Assembly (NCBI GenBank): GCA_019636095.1
Contig: JAHBYF010000009.1
Coordinates: 62,001-126,000, forward strand
Length of the DNA: 64,000 bases
DNA from: Hyphomonadaceae bacterium
GTDB taxonomy: Bacteria; Pseudomonadota; Alphaproteobacteria; Caulobacterales; Aquidulcibacteraceae
Reading direction: 5' to 3'
In this document: positions 25,662-33,504 of the stretch, one piece after another
Numbering within the stretch: the stretch's first letter is position 1
How the letters are laid out: each line of letters opens with the position of its first letter
Notes under the pieces: generated by a model
Databases searched by the model: none
Seen by the model: the letters and a program-made list of their open reading frames with translations, nothing else
What the model was told of the DNA's origin: nothing
Program-made: the position numbers and the translations under genes

Positions 25662-27479
25662 GTGCGCAAGGCCCTCGACCGTCGATCGCTACTGAAGGCT
25701 GCGGGCGCAGGAGCTGGCTGGCTGGCCTTTGAGAGCATGCTGCCTGCTTGGGCGCAGACCGGTTCGCCCGGCATCGCGCCCGCCATGACGACCCTGGCCG
25801 GGCCTGATGTAGCGCTCAGTATTGGTCACTCGCCCTTCACGGTGGGCGGGAGGACTGGTCATGCCGTGACGATCAACGGCACGCTACCCGCGCCGCTGCT
25901 GAGGCTACGTGAAGGCCAAAACGTCCGTTTGGCGGTCACCAACACGCTCGACGCAGACACCTCGATCCACTGGCATGGCATTCTACTGCCGTTCCAGATG
26001 GACGGCGTGCCGGGCATCAGCTTTCCGGGCATCCGTCCTCGCGAAACCTTCGTTTATGAGTTCCCGATCATCCAGGCAGGCACGTTTTGGTATCACAGCC
26101 ACTCGGGCTTGCAGGAAGCCTTGGGCCATTACGGGCCGATCATCATCGATCCAGCCTCGCCCGATCCAGTCGACTACGACCGCGAACACGTGCTCGTTTT
26201 GTCGGACTGGAGCTTCATGCATCCGCACCAGATTTTGGCGCGCCTGAAGCAAAGCCCCGGCTATTTCAATTATCAGCGCACGACGGTGGCGGGGCTTGTC
26301 TCCGGCGAAGATCGCATGAGCGCCGCCGACCGGCGCATGTGGGCTGAAATGCGCATGGACCCGCGCGACGTGCTCGACGTCAGCGGCTCAACCTACACCT
26401 ATTTGATCAATGGCCATGGGCCTGACGAAAACTGGACGGGTCTCTTCCGTCCCGGCGAGCGCGTGCGGCTGCGCATTATCAACGCCTCGGCGATGTCGAT
26501 CTTCAACGTGCGCATTCCAGGACTGGCCATGACCGTCGTCCAAGCCGACGGCGAGAACGTTCGCCCGGTGGAAGTCGATGAGTTCCAAATTTCCGTCGCT
26601 GAAACCTACGACGTCATCGTCACACCGACCGAAGACCGCGCATACACTATTGTCTCCGAAGCCATAGACCGCTCTGGGATGGGCCGCGCCACCTTGGCGC
26701 CGCGGCTTGGCATGAGCGGAGAAATCCCGCCGCTGCGCGAAGTCCCAAATCTAACTATGCGCGACATGGGCATGGACATGGGCGGGATGGGCGCCATGAA
26801 CCACGACATGTCAGGCGCCATGGCCGGCATGGATCATTCAGGCATGGATATGAGCGGCATGCAGATGGGCGGCATGCAAATGGGCGCCGCCGGTCACAGC
26901 GCTAGCGGACACTCCGCCATGAATATGCGCGATCCAGAGAATGCGCCGCCAGACATGGCGGTGGGCGTTGGCGTACAGACGATTTCGCCGATGCCCCAGA
27001 ACCGGATGGGCGAGCGCCCGCTTGGGCTCGAAAACGTCGACCATCGCGTGCTCGTCTACACTGACCTTGTCGCGCTTGCGCCCAATCGCGATCGCCGGGC
27101 GCCGTCGCGCACGATGGAAATCCACCTCACCGGCAATATGGAACGCTTTATGTGGGGCTTTGACGGGCGCCGCTTCAGCGAACTGGTCGAGCCGATCCGG
27201 TTTGAACGTAACGAGCGCGTGCGCGTCACTTTAGTCAACGATACGATGATGTCGCATCCCATTCACTTGCACGGGCACTTCTTTGAGCTGGTCAACGGCC
27301 ATCACGGGCATCAGCCGTTGAAGCACACGGTCAATGTCGCGCCGGGCGGCAAAGTGACGTTTGACCTCACTGCAGACAATCCCGGCGATTGGGCGTTCCA
27401 TTGTCATCTCTTGCTTCACATGCACGCGGGCATGTTCAATGTCGTGACCATCCGTCCGCTTGACGGAGACGTGTCGTGA
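25662..27479 (+). CDS. copA: Copper-resistance multicopper oxidase, CopA (Pco/Cop) type
   Basis: A 605-residue periplasmic oxidase that should convert Cu(I) to the less toxic Cu(II). A Tat-type signal (DRRSLLKAAGAG) leads the protein. The four copper-ligand motifs are present: HWHG (about 107), HSHSG (about 148), HPIHLHGH (about 532) and HCHLLLHMHAGM (about 579). A Met-rich insert at about 367-410 (MGMDMGGMGAMNHDM and repeats) is typical of CopA/PcoA. It starts at GTG 25662; the stop overlaps the copB start by 4 bases. It shares only its name with the ATPase at 15679. Confidence 0.94.
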   Translation: MRKALDRRSLLKAAGAGAGWLAFESMLPAWAQTGSPGIAPAMTTLAGPDVALSIGHSPFTVGGRTGHAVTINGTLPAPLLRLREGQNVRLAVTNTLDADTSIHWHGILLPFQMDGVPGISFPGIRPRETFVYEFPIIQAGTFWYHSHSGLQEALGHYGPIIIDPASPDPVDYDREHVLVLSDWSFMHPHQILARLKQSPGYFNYQRTTVAGLVSGEDRMSAADRRMWAEMRMDPRDVLDVSGSTYTYLINGHGPDENWTGLFRPGERVRLRIINASAMSIFNVRIPGLAMTVVQADGENVRPVEVDEFQISVAETYDVIVTPTEDRAYTIVSEAIDRSGMGRATLAPRLGMSGEIPPLREVPNLTMRDMGMDMGGMGAMNHDMSGAMAGMDHSGMDMSGMQMGGMQMGAAGHSASGHSAMNMRDPENAPPDMAVGVGVQTISPMPQNRMGERPLGLENVDHRVLVYTDLVALAPNRDRRAPSRTMEIHLTGNMERFMWGFDGRRFSELVEPIRFERNERVRVTLVNDTMMSHPIHLHGHFFELVNGHHGHQPLKHTVNVAPGGKVTFDLTADNPGDWAFHCHLLLHMHAGMFNVVTIRPLDGDVS

Positions 27480-28657
27480 AATTTTTCGCCGCCACCTTGA
27501 CCCCGATTGTGCTCGCCGTCGCCAGCCCCGCGCTCGCCCAAACCAGCGATCATGCGGCCCACCAGCAAACGCCGCCTACGACTGCGCAACCAGCGCAAAC
27601 CGCCGATCCGCATGCGGGGCATGCGACGCCAGGCGCGAGCGAGCCGCAGACCGTTCAGCCCGATCCGCATGCAGGCCATAACATGCCCGGCATGACCATG
27701 CCGCCCGCGACCCAGGTTGATCCGCATGCGCATCATGACATGCAGTCGATGCCGCAACCAACCGCGTCTGATCCCCATGCCGGGCATGACATGTCGACGA
27801 TGCCAGAGATGGCTTGGCCGCAAACGCCGCCGGGCGATGCCGGTCACGACATGGCGGGGATGACCATGATGCCTAATATGGAGACGAGCGCCGACAATGC
27901 GGGCCGTCCTCCAGAGCCGCCCCCTCCGGCTGCGGCAAACGCAGGTCCGGCGCACGCCGCCGATCTTTATTTTGATTCAGAGCAAATGGCCGCGGCGCGC
28001 GCCCAATTGCTCGCCGAAAATGGCGACATCCGCACGAGCGTCGTTATCCTTGATCGCCTTGAAGCGACCTTCGGCGAGGGCGCTGACGCTTATGTCTGGG
28101 ATGCGCAAGGTTGGTATGGCGGGGATATTCATCGCTTCTGGTGGAAGAGCGAAGGCGAAGGCGCGTTCAATGGCGAGACCGAAACCGCTGAGATTGAAGC
28201 GCTCTACAGCCGCGCCTTCACGCCCTATTTCGACTTCCAGGCCGGGGTTCGCCAGCGTTATACGCCGGAGGCCGATCGCACTGATCTTGTCGTCGGCGTG
28301 CAAGGTCTCGCGCCTTATTGGTTCGAGGTCGATGTAGCGGCCTTTCTTTCCAACGAAGGCGAGCTCAGCGCGCGCGCCGAAGCGGAGTACGATCTGCGCT
28401 TGACGCAGCGCCTCATCTTGCAGCCGCGCGCTGAAATCAATCTGTCAGCCGAAGACGTTCCAGAGCTCGCAATCGGCTCGGGACTAACCAGTGCCGAACT
28501 TGGCGTGCGCCTGCGCTATGAAATCCGCCGCGAGTTTGCGCCTTATGTCGGCGTTGAATGGACAAGCAGCTTCGGCGACACGCGCGATTTCATAAAGGCG
28601 CGCGGCGAAGATCCCGAAGATGCGCGCCTGGTGCTAGGCATTCGCGCCTGGTTTTGA
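27476..28657 (+). CDS. copB: Copper-resistance outer-membrane protein CopB
   Basis: A 393-residue protein with a signal peptide (about 1-21), a long low-complexity region with DPHAGH/DPHAHH repeats interleaved with Met-Pro-Gly (about 40-130), and a C-terminal CopB/PcoB beta-barrel domain from about 155 (LYFDSEQM) to the aromatic end WF, fitting outer-membrane assembly. The family binds copper at the outer membrane and works with CopA. It starts at GTG 27476, overlapping the oxidase stop. The His/Met repeats are a plausible periplasmic copper trap. Confidence 0.92.
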   Translation: MKFFAATLTPIVLAVASPALAQTSDHAAHQQTPPTTAQPAQTADPHAGHATPGASEPQTVQPDPHAGHNMPGMTMPPATQVDPHAHHDMQSMPQPTASDPHAGHDMSTMPEMAWPQTPPGDAGHDMAGMTMMPNMETSADNAGRPPEPPPPAAANAGPAHAADLYFDSEQMAAARAQLLAENGDIRTSVVILDRLEATFGEGADAYVWDAQGWYGGDIHRFWWKSEGEGAFNGETETAEIEALYSRAFTPYFDFQAGVRQRYTPEADRTDLVVGVQGLAPYWFEVDVAAFLSNEGELSARAEAEYDLRLTQRLILQPRAEINLSAEDVPELAIGSGLTSAELGVRLRYEIRREFAPYVGVEWTSSFGDTRDFIKARGEDPEDARLVLGIRAWF

Positions 28658-28683
28658 TGAGGACAGGTATCGGAGAAGCCAAG

Positions 28684-28974
28684 ATGAGAAAACTCGCAAT
28701 CATAGCCGTTGCGGCGGCGGCGTTGGCGGCTTGCCAACCAGCCAATCAGGAGAGCGCGGCGCCCGCCGACAGCGCAGCGGTCGAAGAACCGGCGCCAGTT
28801 GCGCCAATCCCTGCGCCGGAGTCCGCTCCGCCAGCGCCTGAGGCGAGCGCGCCGGCGCCGCAACGTCCGCGCCCCCAACCGGCGCCCGCGCCAACACCGC
28901 CACCCGAACAAACAATGCCCGACCACGATATGTCGGAAATGCCCAACATGGAGCATCCGCCAGGGCATCAATAA
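28684..28974 (+). CDS. Pro-rich lipoprotein with Met/His tail
   Basis: A 96-residue lipoprotein: basic start, short hydrophobic stretch, lipobox LAAC (Cys at about 18), a long Ala/Pro/Glu-rich spacer and a C-terminal MPDHDMSEMPNMEHPPGH rich in Met and His. The end looks like a copper-binding tail on a flexible arm. I do not recognise a named family. It begins 26 bases after copB, with AGAAGCCAAG as a weak ribosome site, and is followed by a PepSY-like protein gene, so it is probably part of the copper operon. Confidence 0.7.
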   Translation: MRKLAIIAVAAAALAACQPANQESAAPADSAAVEEPAPVAPIPAPESAPPAPEASAPAPQRPRPQPAPAPTPPPEQTMPDHDMSEMPNMEHPPGHQ

Positions 28975-29038
28975 TGCTCGACCGGCCGCGCCTTGAGCGT
29001 GCGACGATGTAGAATGAAAAGAATACGAGGGGGGCATC

Positions 29039-29779
29039 GTGAATCTCGCACGCTTAGCGTCGTTCGTGCACAAATGGCTGGCGCTGCTGGTCGGGGTGCA
29101 GATCGTTTTTTGGGTGGTGAGCGGATTTGTCTTCACGATCATTCCGATCGAACAAATTCGCAGTGAACATCTCATCCGCCCGGCCGAAACAGTGCAAACG
29201 CTCGCTGTTTCCAACACCGCCGCCTTGGCGCAGATCCGTGACGCGCAGGGCCGTGCGCCGGTCAAGCTCACGATCGAGACACGCCCGGTCATAGGCGAAG
29301 TTATTATCGCCGAGTTCGCCGATGGCGCGCCCGCGCTCTTGGACGCTTCAACGCTGCGGCAAATGTCGCCGCTCGACGCTGACACCGCGACAGCGATCGC
29401 GCGGGCGCACGTCACACTTGGCGACGCTCCCGAAGGTGTCGAGCTCATCGAAGCCGAGAGCCCTCAATATCGCGGCGCCCTTCCGGCTTGGCGAGCGCAA
29501 TTCGCTGACGGCGGGTTGGCGGTCTATGTCGCCGCCAATACCGGCGCGGTCACGGCGCGGCGGTCCGATATGTGGCGGCTCTACGACACGCTGTGGGCGC
29601 TCCACATCATGGATTGGCAAAATCATGAGGACTTCAATCACCCGCTCATCATCATCGTGACCGCCATTACGCTTTTGTCGGTCATCGCCGGCATCGTGCT
29701 CATCCCCTACCGCATCCGGTTTGGAAACGGGCGCCGGCGCAAGAACGGGCCGACGGCCAGCGCCGCAGCGGACAGCTGA
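29039..29779 (+). CDS. PepSY-domain membrane protein
   Basis: A 246-residue protein with an N-terminal membrane helix (about 15-38, in HKWLALLVGVQIVFWVVSG) and a C-terminal one (about 203-224), and a periplasmic PepSY-like region between them (AIARAHVTLG, GALPAWRAQF, TGAVTARRSDMWRLYDTLW). PepSY membrane proteins of this kind accompany copper and iron-reductase systems. It starts at GTG 29039 with a strong GAGGGGG ribosome site. Position after copB and the Met/His lipoprotein suggests a helper role in periplasmic copper handling; activity is unknown. Confidence 0.85.
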   Translation: MNLARLASFVHKWLALLVGVQIVFWVVSGFVFTIIPIEQIRSEHLIRPAETVQTLAVSNTAALAQIRDAQGRAPVKLTIETRPVIGEVIIAEFADGAPALLDASTLRQMSPLDADTATAIARAHVTLGDAPEGVELIEAESPQYRGALPAWRAQFADGGLAVYVAANTGAVTARRSDMWRLYDTLWALHIMDWQNHEDFNHPLIIIVTAITLLSVIAGIVLIPYRIRFGNGRRRKNGPTASAAADS

Positions 29780-29803
29780 GGGATTGGCCGCAAGCGCGCG
29801 TAT
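29780..29803 (+). promoter_or_regulatory. Shared ECF-type promoter motif, CusF-like gene
   Basis: GGG at 29780-29782 (its first base is the last base of the TGA stop shadow of the PepSY gene), 15 bases, GCGTAT ending at 29803, 45 bases upstream of the CusF-like start. It is nearly identical over its length to the copper oxidase operon site. Confidence 0.75.
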
Positions 29804-29847
29804 GAAGGGTGTGAGCGGCCCCAACGCTCATCAACGGAGAATTCGAA

Positions 29848-30180
29848 ATGAAAGCCAAACTTCTGGTCAGTGCAATCGCCGCGGCGATGATGTCGAGCTT
29901 TGCGCTGACCGCGCCGGCCCTCGCCCATCCCGGCGAACAGCACCAGGCCGTGCCGCAGACGGCCGAGGGGGAAGGCACAGTCACCGCCATCGACGCCCAA
30001 GCCGGCACAGTCACGCTCAATCACGGCCCGATCGCAAGCCTCGGTTGGCCGGCCATGACGATGACCTTCCGCGTTCACTCAGCTGCGGTGCTGCAAGGCG
30101 TGAGCGTTGGCCAGCGCGTGCACTTCGAGCTTATGAACGACAATGGCCGCCCGATGGTGACGGAAATCCACGTGCTTTAG
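29848..30180 (+). CDS. CusF-like periplasmic copper-binding protein
   Basis: A 110-residue protein: signal peptide (about 1-26) and a CusF domain with GEGTVTAIDAQAGTVTLNHGPI and LGWPAMTMTF. The His, Trp and two Met of this pattern match the Cu(I)/Ag(I) site of CusF, where Trp stacks on the metal. It should carry copper in the periplasm, perhaps to the Cus pump encoded at 37-43 kb. ATG 29848 follows ACGGAG. It has its own shared promoter motif and a hairpin directly downstream. Confidence 0.88.
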   Translation: MKAKLLVSAIAAAMMSSFALTAPALAHPGEQHQAVPQTAEGEGTVTAIDAQAGTVTLNHGPIASLGWPAMTMTFRVHSAAVLQGVSVGQRVHFELMNDNGRPMVTEIHVL

Positions 30181-30190
30181 GCGGACCAAG

Positions 30191-30234
30191 GCGCCGCACG
30201 CGTGAGCTAACGCTCCCGCGTGCGGCGCGCTTTT
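30191..30234 (+). terminator. Hairpin terminator after the CusF-like gene
   Basis: A perfect 12-bp inverted repeat (30191-30202 with 30217-30228) with a 14-base loop is followed by GCTTTT. It lies 10 bases after the CusF stop and ends just before the ribosome site of the next gene, so it may both end transcription and attenuate the DUF2231 gene. Confidence 0.7.
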
Positions 30235-30246
30235 GAGGGGAACGAG

Positions 30247-30927
30247 ATGGCGCACAAGAAGTCGACGGTCGGCATTGCGGCGATGCTGGCCGTGGCGTTT
30301 TCGCTGCTGCTCTTCACGCCCCAAATCTCCTTCGCCCATAGAGGCGAACAACATCCCCCGCAGGCAGCGCAAACCGACTCATCGCAAACCGCGCCCGAAC
30401 ACGACATGGGCGCCATGGCGCCTGGCGAAATGACTTGGCCGAGCGCCGAGGGCGGGATGATGATGGATCATGATGCGCGCCCGGCGACCTTGTCGGGCCG
30501 GATCATCCGCTGGCTCGGCGTGTGGCACCCCGCCGTCATCCATTTTCCCATCGCTTTGTTGCTGACTGTCGCCTTCCTCGAAGCGGCGGCGGCGTTCCGG
30601 CGCAAACCCATCTATGCGGCGAGCAACAAGATCCTGCTCGCCGTGGCGACGCTCGGCGCCTTCGTTGCGGCGCCGTTGGGTTGGGCGAACGCCGGCCTGC
30701 CTGCGGCTGACGACGAATTCGCTTTGGTGCTCCACCGCTGGATCGGCACCGCCATTCCTTTCCTTATCGCGTTCGTGTGGTGGTTGAAGAAGCCGGTTGA
30801 CGAGGCCGCTGTGCGGCAGGGTGGGCGCTTCTACGAAACAATTCTGGCGCTCACCGTGCTCGTGATTCTGGCGCAAGCCTATCTCGGCGCAGAAGTGACG
30901 CACGGCGCCGGCCATTTGGCGTTCTAG
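30247..30927 (+). CDS. DUF2231-type membrane protein with periplasmic His/Met N-terminus
   Basis: A 226-residue membrane protein. A signal-like first helix (about 10-28) is followed by a periplasmic stretch rich in His, Met and Gln (HRGEQHPPQAAQ, HDMGAMAPGEM), then four membrane segments that begin with HPAVIHFPIALLLTVAF, the DUF2231 signature. ATG 30247 follows GAGGGGAACGAG. DUF2231 proteins often accompany copper and cytochrome genes; the histidines in HPAVIHF may bind haem or metal, an inference. The next gene starts within its stop codon (TAGTG). Confidence 0.82.
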   Translation: MAHKKSTVGIAAMLAVAFSLLLFTPQISFAHRGEQHPPQAAQTDSSQTAPEHDMGAMAPGEMTWPSAEGGMMMDHDARPATLSGRIIRWLGVWHPAVIHFPIALLLTVAFLEAAAAFRRKPIYAASNKILLAVATLGAFVAAPLGWANAGLPAADDEFALVLHRWIGTAIPFLIAFVWWLKKPVDEAAVRQGGRFYETILALTVLVILAQAYLGAEVTHGAGHLAF

Positions 30928-31544
30928 TGTCAGAGTCGGTCTCGCGCGCGCTGTGCGAAGCGTATACGGCCTATCCGGCGTCGTGGCGGCGCAAACGCCG
31001 CGCGCCCGAGATCGACATATGGGCAGCTTCGGTGGCGCTCGATTGGCTCGCGGCATTGAAGCCGCGCAGCGTCGACATGCTCGATGTCGGCTGCGGGGCC
31101 GAGTGGCTGACTGAGCGACTCTCGCCCTACGGCGCCATCACCGGCATCGATACATCGCTGCTTGAGCGGAGTGAATTGGTCCGCGCGCTGGCGCGCGGAG
31201 AATATTGCGCGGACGCCGCGCTCTTGCCGCGTTATCTGACGGCCGGCGGGGCTTTACCCACCAGCGCAGGCGGCTTTGGCGTCGCTCTCGCGCTTGGCGC
31301 GCCGGCGCTGCCGGCCGATTTCGCCCGCTTCTGCGGCAAGATCGCCAGTGTCATCATCGATGGCGGCTGGTTCGTTTGGAACCCGCCGACCCACCAAGCC
31401 TTCAACATCGCCAATGATTGGCGCGCCTGCTTGGACGCCGACTTTAGCATTCTAAACATCGCGCATTTGACGACCCCGTTCGCTCCGCAGGCAATGCGTG
31501 CGGCGGAGGCGATCATCGTGCTCGCCCGGCGGAACGGCCGCTGA
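30927..31544 (+). CDS. Methyltransferase-like protein (divergent)
   Basis: A 205-residue protein that resembles the first half of a class I SAM methyltransferase: VDMLDVGCGAEWLTERLSPYG at about 48-68 and GIDTSLLER after it. The C-terminal half lacks clear motifs 4-6 and the usual acidic residues, so SAM binding is possible but catalysis is uncertain. It starts at GTG 30927, overlapping the stop codon of the DUF2231 gene by one base, so it is translated together with that gene. No substrate can be suggested. Confidence 0.6.
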   Translation: MSESVSRALCEAYTAYPASWRRKRRAPEIDIWAASVALDWLAALKPRSVDMLDVGCGAEWLTERLSPYGAITGIDTSLLERSELVRALARGEYCADAALLPRYLTAGGALPTSAGGFGVALALGAPALPADFARFCGKIASVIIDGGWFVWNPPTHQAFNIANDWRACLDADFSILNIAHLTTPFAPQAMRAAEAIIVLARRNGR

Positions 31545-31636
31545 TTGCGTATTCACGGCGTCGAACGCGCGCAGTCCACGGGGCTTTGCGTCCGTGATCA
31601 ACGGCTGACCCAGATAGCCTCGGTTGGTGAGATCAC

Positions 31637-33156
31637 ATGAGTGGTGGAGATCCGATCTTTGAGGCCAAGCACGAATCGATGCAGACGCACGCTGTCAATG
31701 GCGCGCTCGCCATCGCCATCGCGCAATGCGTGAAGCTGCCGTTCCAAGCCGCTTCACTCCTGGTGTTGCCACGCTTGTTGCAGCCGATCGATTACGGCGT
31801 TTACGCCATGATCAACCCAATCGTTTCCATTTCGGCGCTCATCCTTAATTTCGGTATTGGCCAGGCTTTGATTCAGGCGCCCTTTCTTCGGCGCGATGAG
31901 GTGAGCGGTCTATTCTGGATCACGGCCCCGGGTGCGCGGCGGCTGCGCTTATGCTGGGCGCGTCTCCGCTCATTTCTGCGTTTTACAATGAGCCACGCGC
32001 CGGCGCGGTCGCTGTGATCGCTTCGCTCTTTTTGATCATGACTGGCCTCACAAATGTTCATGAGGCGCTGCTTAACCGGCAAATGAAGTTCGGCTGGGTA
32101 GCAACGATCGGCGCCCTTGGCATGGCGCTGGGCTTTCTCGCCAGCCTTATAGCAGCGCAATGGGGAGCGGGTTATTGGTCGCTCGTTCTGGGCTTTGGCG
32201 TTCAGCAATGCGTCAGTCTGCTCGGCGTGTGGCTGGGCGTCGGCTGGATTCCGCGTGAGAGGCCTTCCTTCAAACGTCTCTTTCATTTCTACAAATTTGG
32301 CGCTGCGATCATGGCGGCGGAAGGCGCAACCGTAATGGCGCGCGAGGCCGACAGCGTTTTGATTGGGCGCTATGTCGGGGCTGCGCCGCTTGGCTATTAC
32401 GATCGCGGCAACAAGCTCGCCATTATCCCGATCCAGCGCATCATACTTTGCTGCAGCAATTGCTGTTGCCGATCCTTTCAAGACTGAACGAGGAAGGCGA
32501 GCGCTACCGCTACGCGTATCTCCGCGTCATGCGCCAGCTCATGTTAGTCCTGACGCCGGAGGTCGTTGCAGTTGGCGTCACCGCGCCGGTGCTGACGCCA
32601 TTTGTGCTGGGCGACCACTGGGCGCCAGCTGCGCCCGTTTTCGCATGGCTCACGCTTGCGGCGCTCCACCGCCCGGTCAGCATGTCAATGGACCTCTTGT
32701 TTATCAGCCAAGCACGTATGCGCGATTATTTGGCCTGGAGCGCGTTCAGTACGTTCACCAGCCTCGCCGCTTTTGTTGTTGGGCTGCGCTGGGGCGCCGT
32801 TGGCGTTTGCGGCGGCCTTCGCGCTCAGCGATCTTTTCGTGCGCATGCCCGCGCTTTGGTGGTGGGCGACGCGGCGAGGTCCCATCCGGTTGAGCGATCT
32901 GTGTCTGACGGCCGCCCCCTTCGCGGCGGGAAGCGCGGCAGCCTTTGGCGTGGTCAACTTGGTGCAGCTGTTTGCGTTCTCCAGTGACTTCATGCTGCTT
33001 GCTGTAAGCGCGCTCCTCGCCTACGCGGCGTCATGGTGCACGGTGTGCTTGTTCGAGCGGGGCCGCGCCACATTGAGAGACAGCTTGCGCCTTATCCGCG
33101 CCGAACTGCCCCGGCTGCTGGGTCGGCCGGGCAAACCGCCACAGCAGCGGGCGTAA
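31637..33156 (+). pseudogene. Polysaccharide flippase (MOP/Wzx-like), broken by three frameshifts
   Basis: Pieces of one lipopolysaccharide/O-antigen flippase lie in successive frames. Part 1 (31637 to about 31930) has LLVLPRLLQPIDYGVYAM; part 2 (about 31930-32440) has FHFYKFGAAIMAAEG and GRYVGAAPLGYYDRGNKL; part 3 (about 32440-32810) has QQLLLPILSRLNEEGE; part 4 (about 32810-33156) has ALSDLFVRMPALWWW. Joined, they make a protein of about 505 residues, a normal length. The first shift falls near a CCCCGGG run. Either the gene has decayed recently or the assembly has small indels here. Confidence 0.8.
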
Positions 33157-33228
33157 CCGGAGCGCGCCATCAACGCTGGCGAGACAAGCGCAAGACCTGC
33201 ATCTGCACGGAAAAAAGTGAAGTGTGGA

Positions 33229-33300
33229 GGCCGCCCAGGTGATTCGAACACCCGACCTTCGCATTACAATTGCGCTGCTCTACCGCTGAGCTAGGGCGGC
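33229..33300 (-). tRNA. tRNA-Thr (anticodon TGT)
   Basis: A 72-base cloverleaf on the minus strand: acceptor stem GCCGCCC/GGGCGGC perfectly paired, U8 in place, short D-loop with GG, anticodon loop ATTGTAA giving TGT, and T-arm with TTCGAAT. Oddities are a G-A mismatch at the top of the anticodon stem and a C at the discriminator position, where Thr tRNAs usually have A or T; CCA is not encoded directly after it. It lies between the broken flippase and a CE15-like esterase. Confidence 0.9.
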
Positions 33301-33405
33301 CCCTCAGAATGGAGCATGCATTGCGCCGCCTTCGCCCACAAGTATCGCGGTTCGCCACGCCCAAGCATGAAAGCTTCTCCCGAGATTTTTCGTGTTGAGC
33401 GCTGC

Positions 33406-33429
33406 GGGGTTTTCACGATCGGTGCGTAG
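33406..33429 (+). promoter_or_regulatory. Shared ECF-type promoter motif (weaker copy)
   Basis: GGG at 33406-33408, 15 bases, GCGTAG ending at 33429, 76 bases upstream of the esterase start. The last base is G, as in two other copies, so this is less certain than the GCGTAT sites. Confidence 0.45.
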
Positions 33430-33455
33430 ACCTTAGTGGGCGATTGTCGCGATTG

Positions 33456-33481
33456 AACGCGTGCGCGACCGCGCACGCGTT
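33456..33481. repeat. Perfect 12-bp palindrome upstream of the esterase gene
   Basis: AACGCGTGCGCG (33456-33467) and its exact reverse complement (33470-33481) are separated by only two bases, and end 23 bases before the ATG at 33505. With such a short centre it is more likely a regulator-binding site than a stable RNA hairpin. Confidence 0.7.
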
Positions 33482-33504
33482 ACATTGAAACGGATGACGC
33501 CTCG

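Noticed and set aside
31529..31552. GCGTAT at 31547 as a promoter of the broken flippase
   Set aside because: The matching position 15 bases earlier reads GCG, not GGG, so it does not fit the motif.
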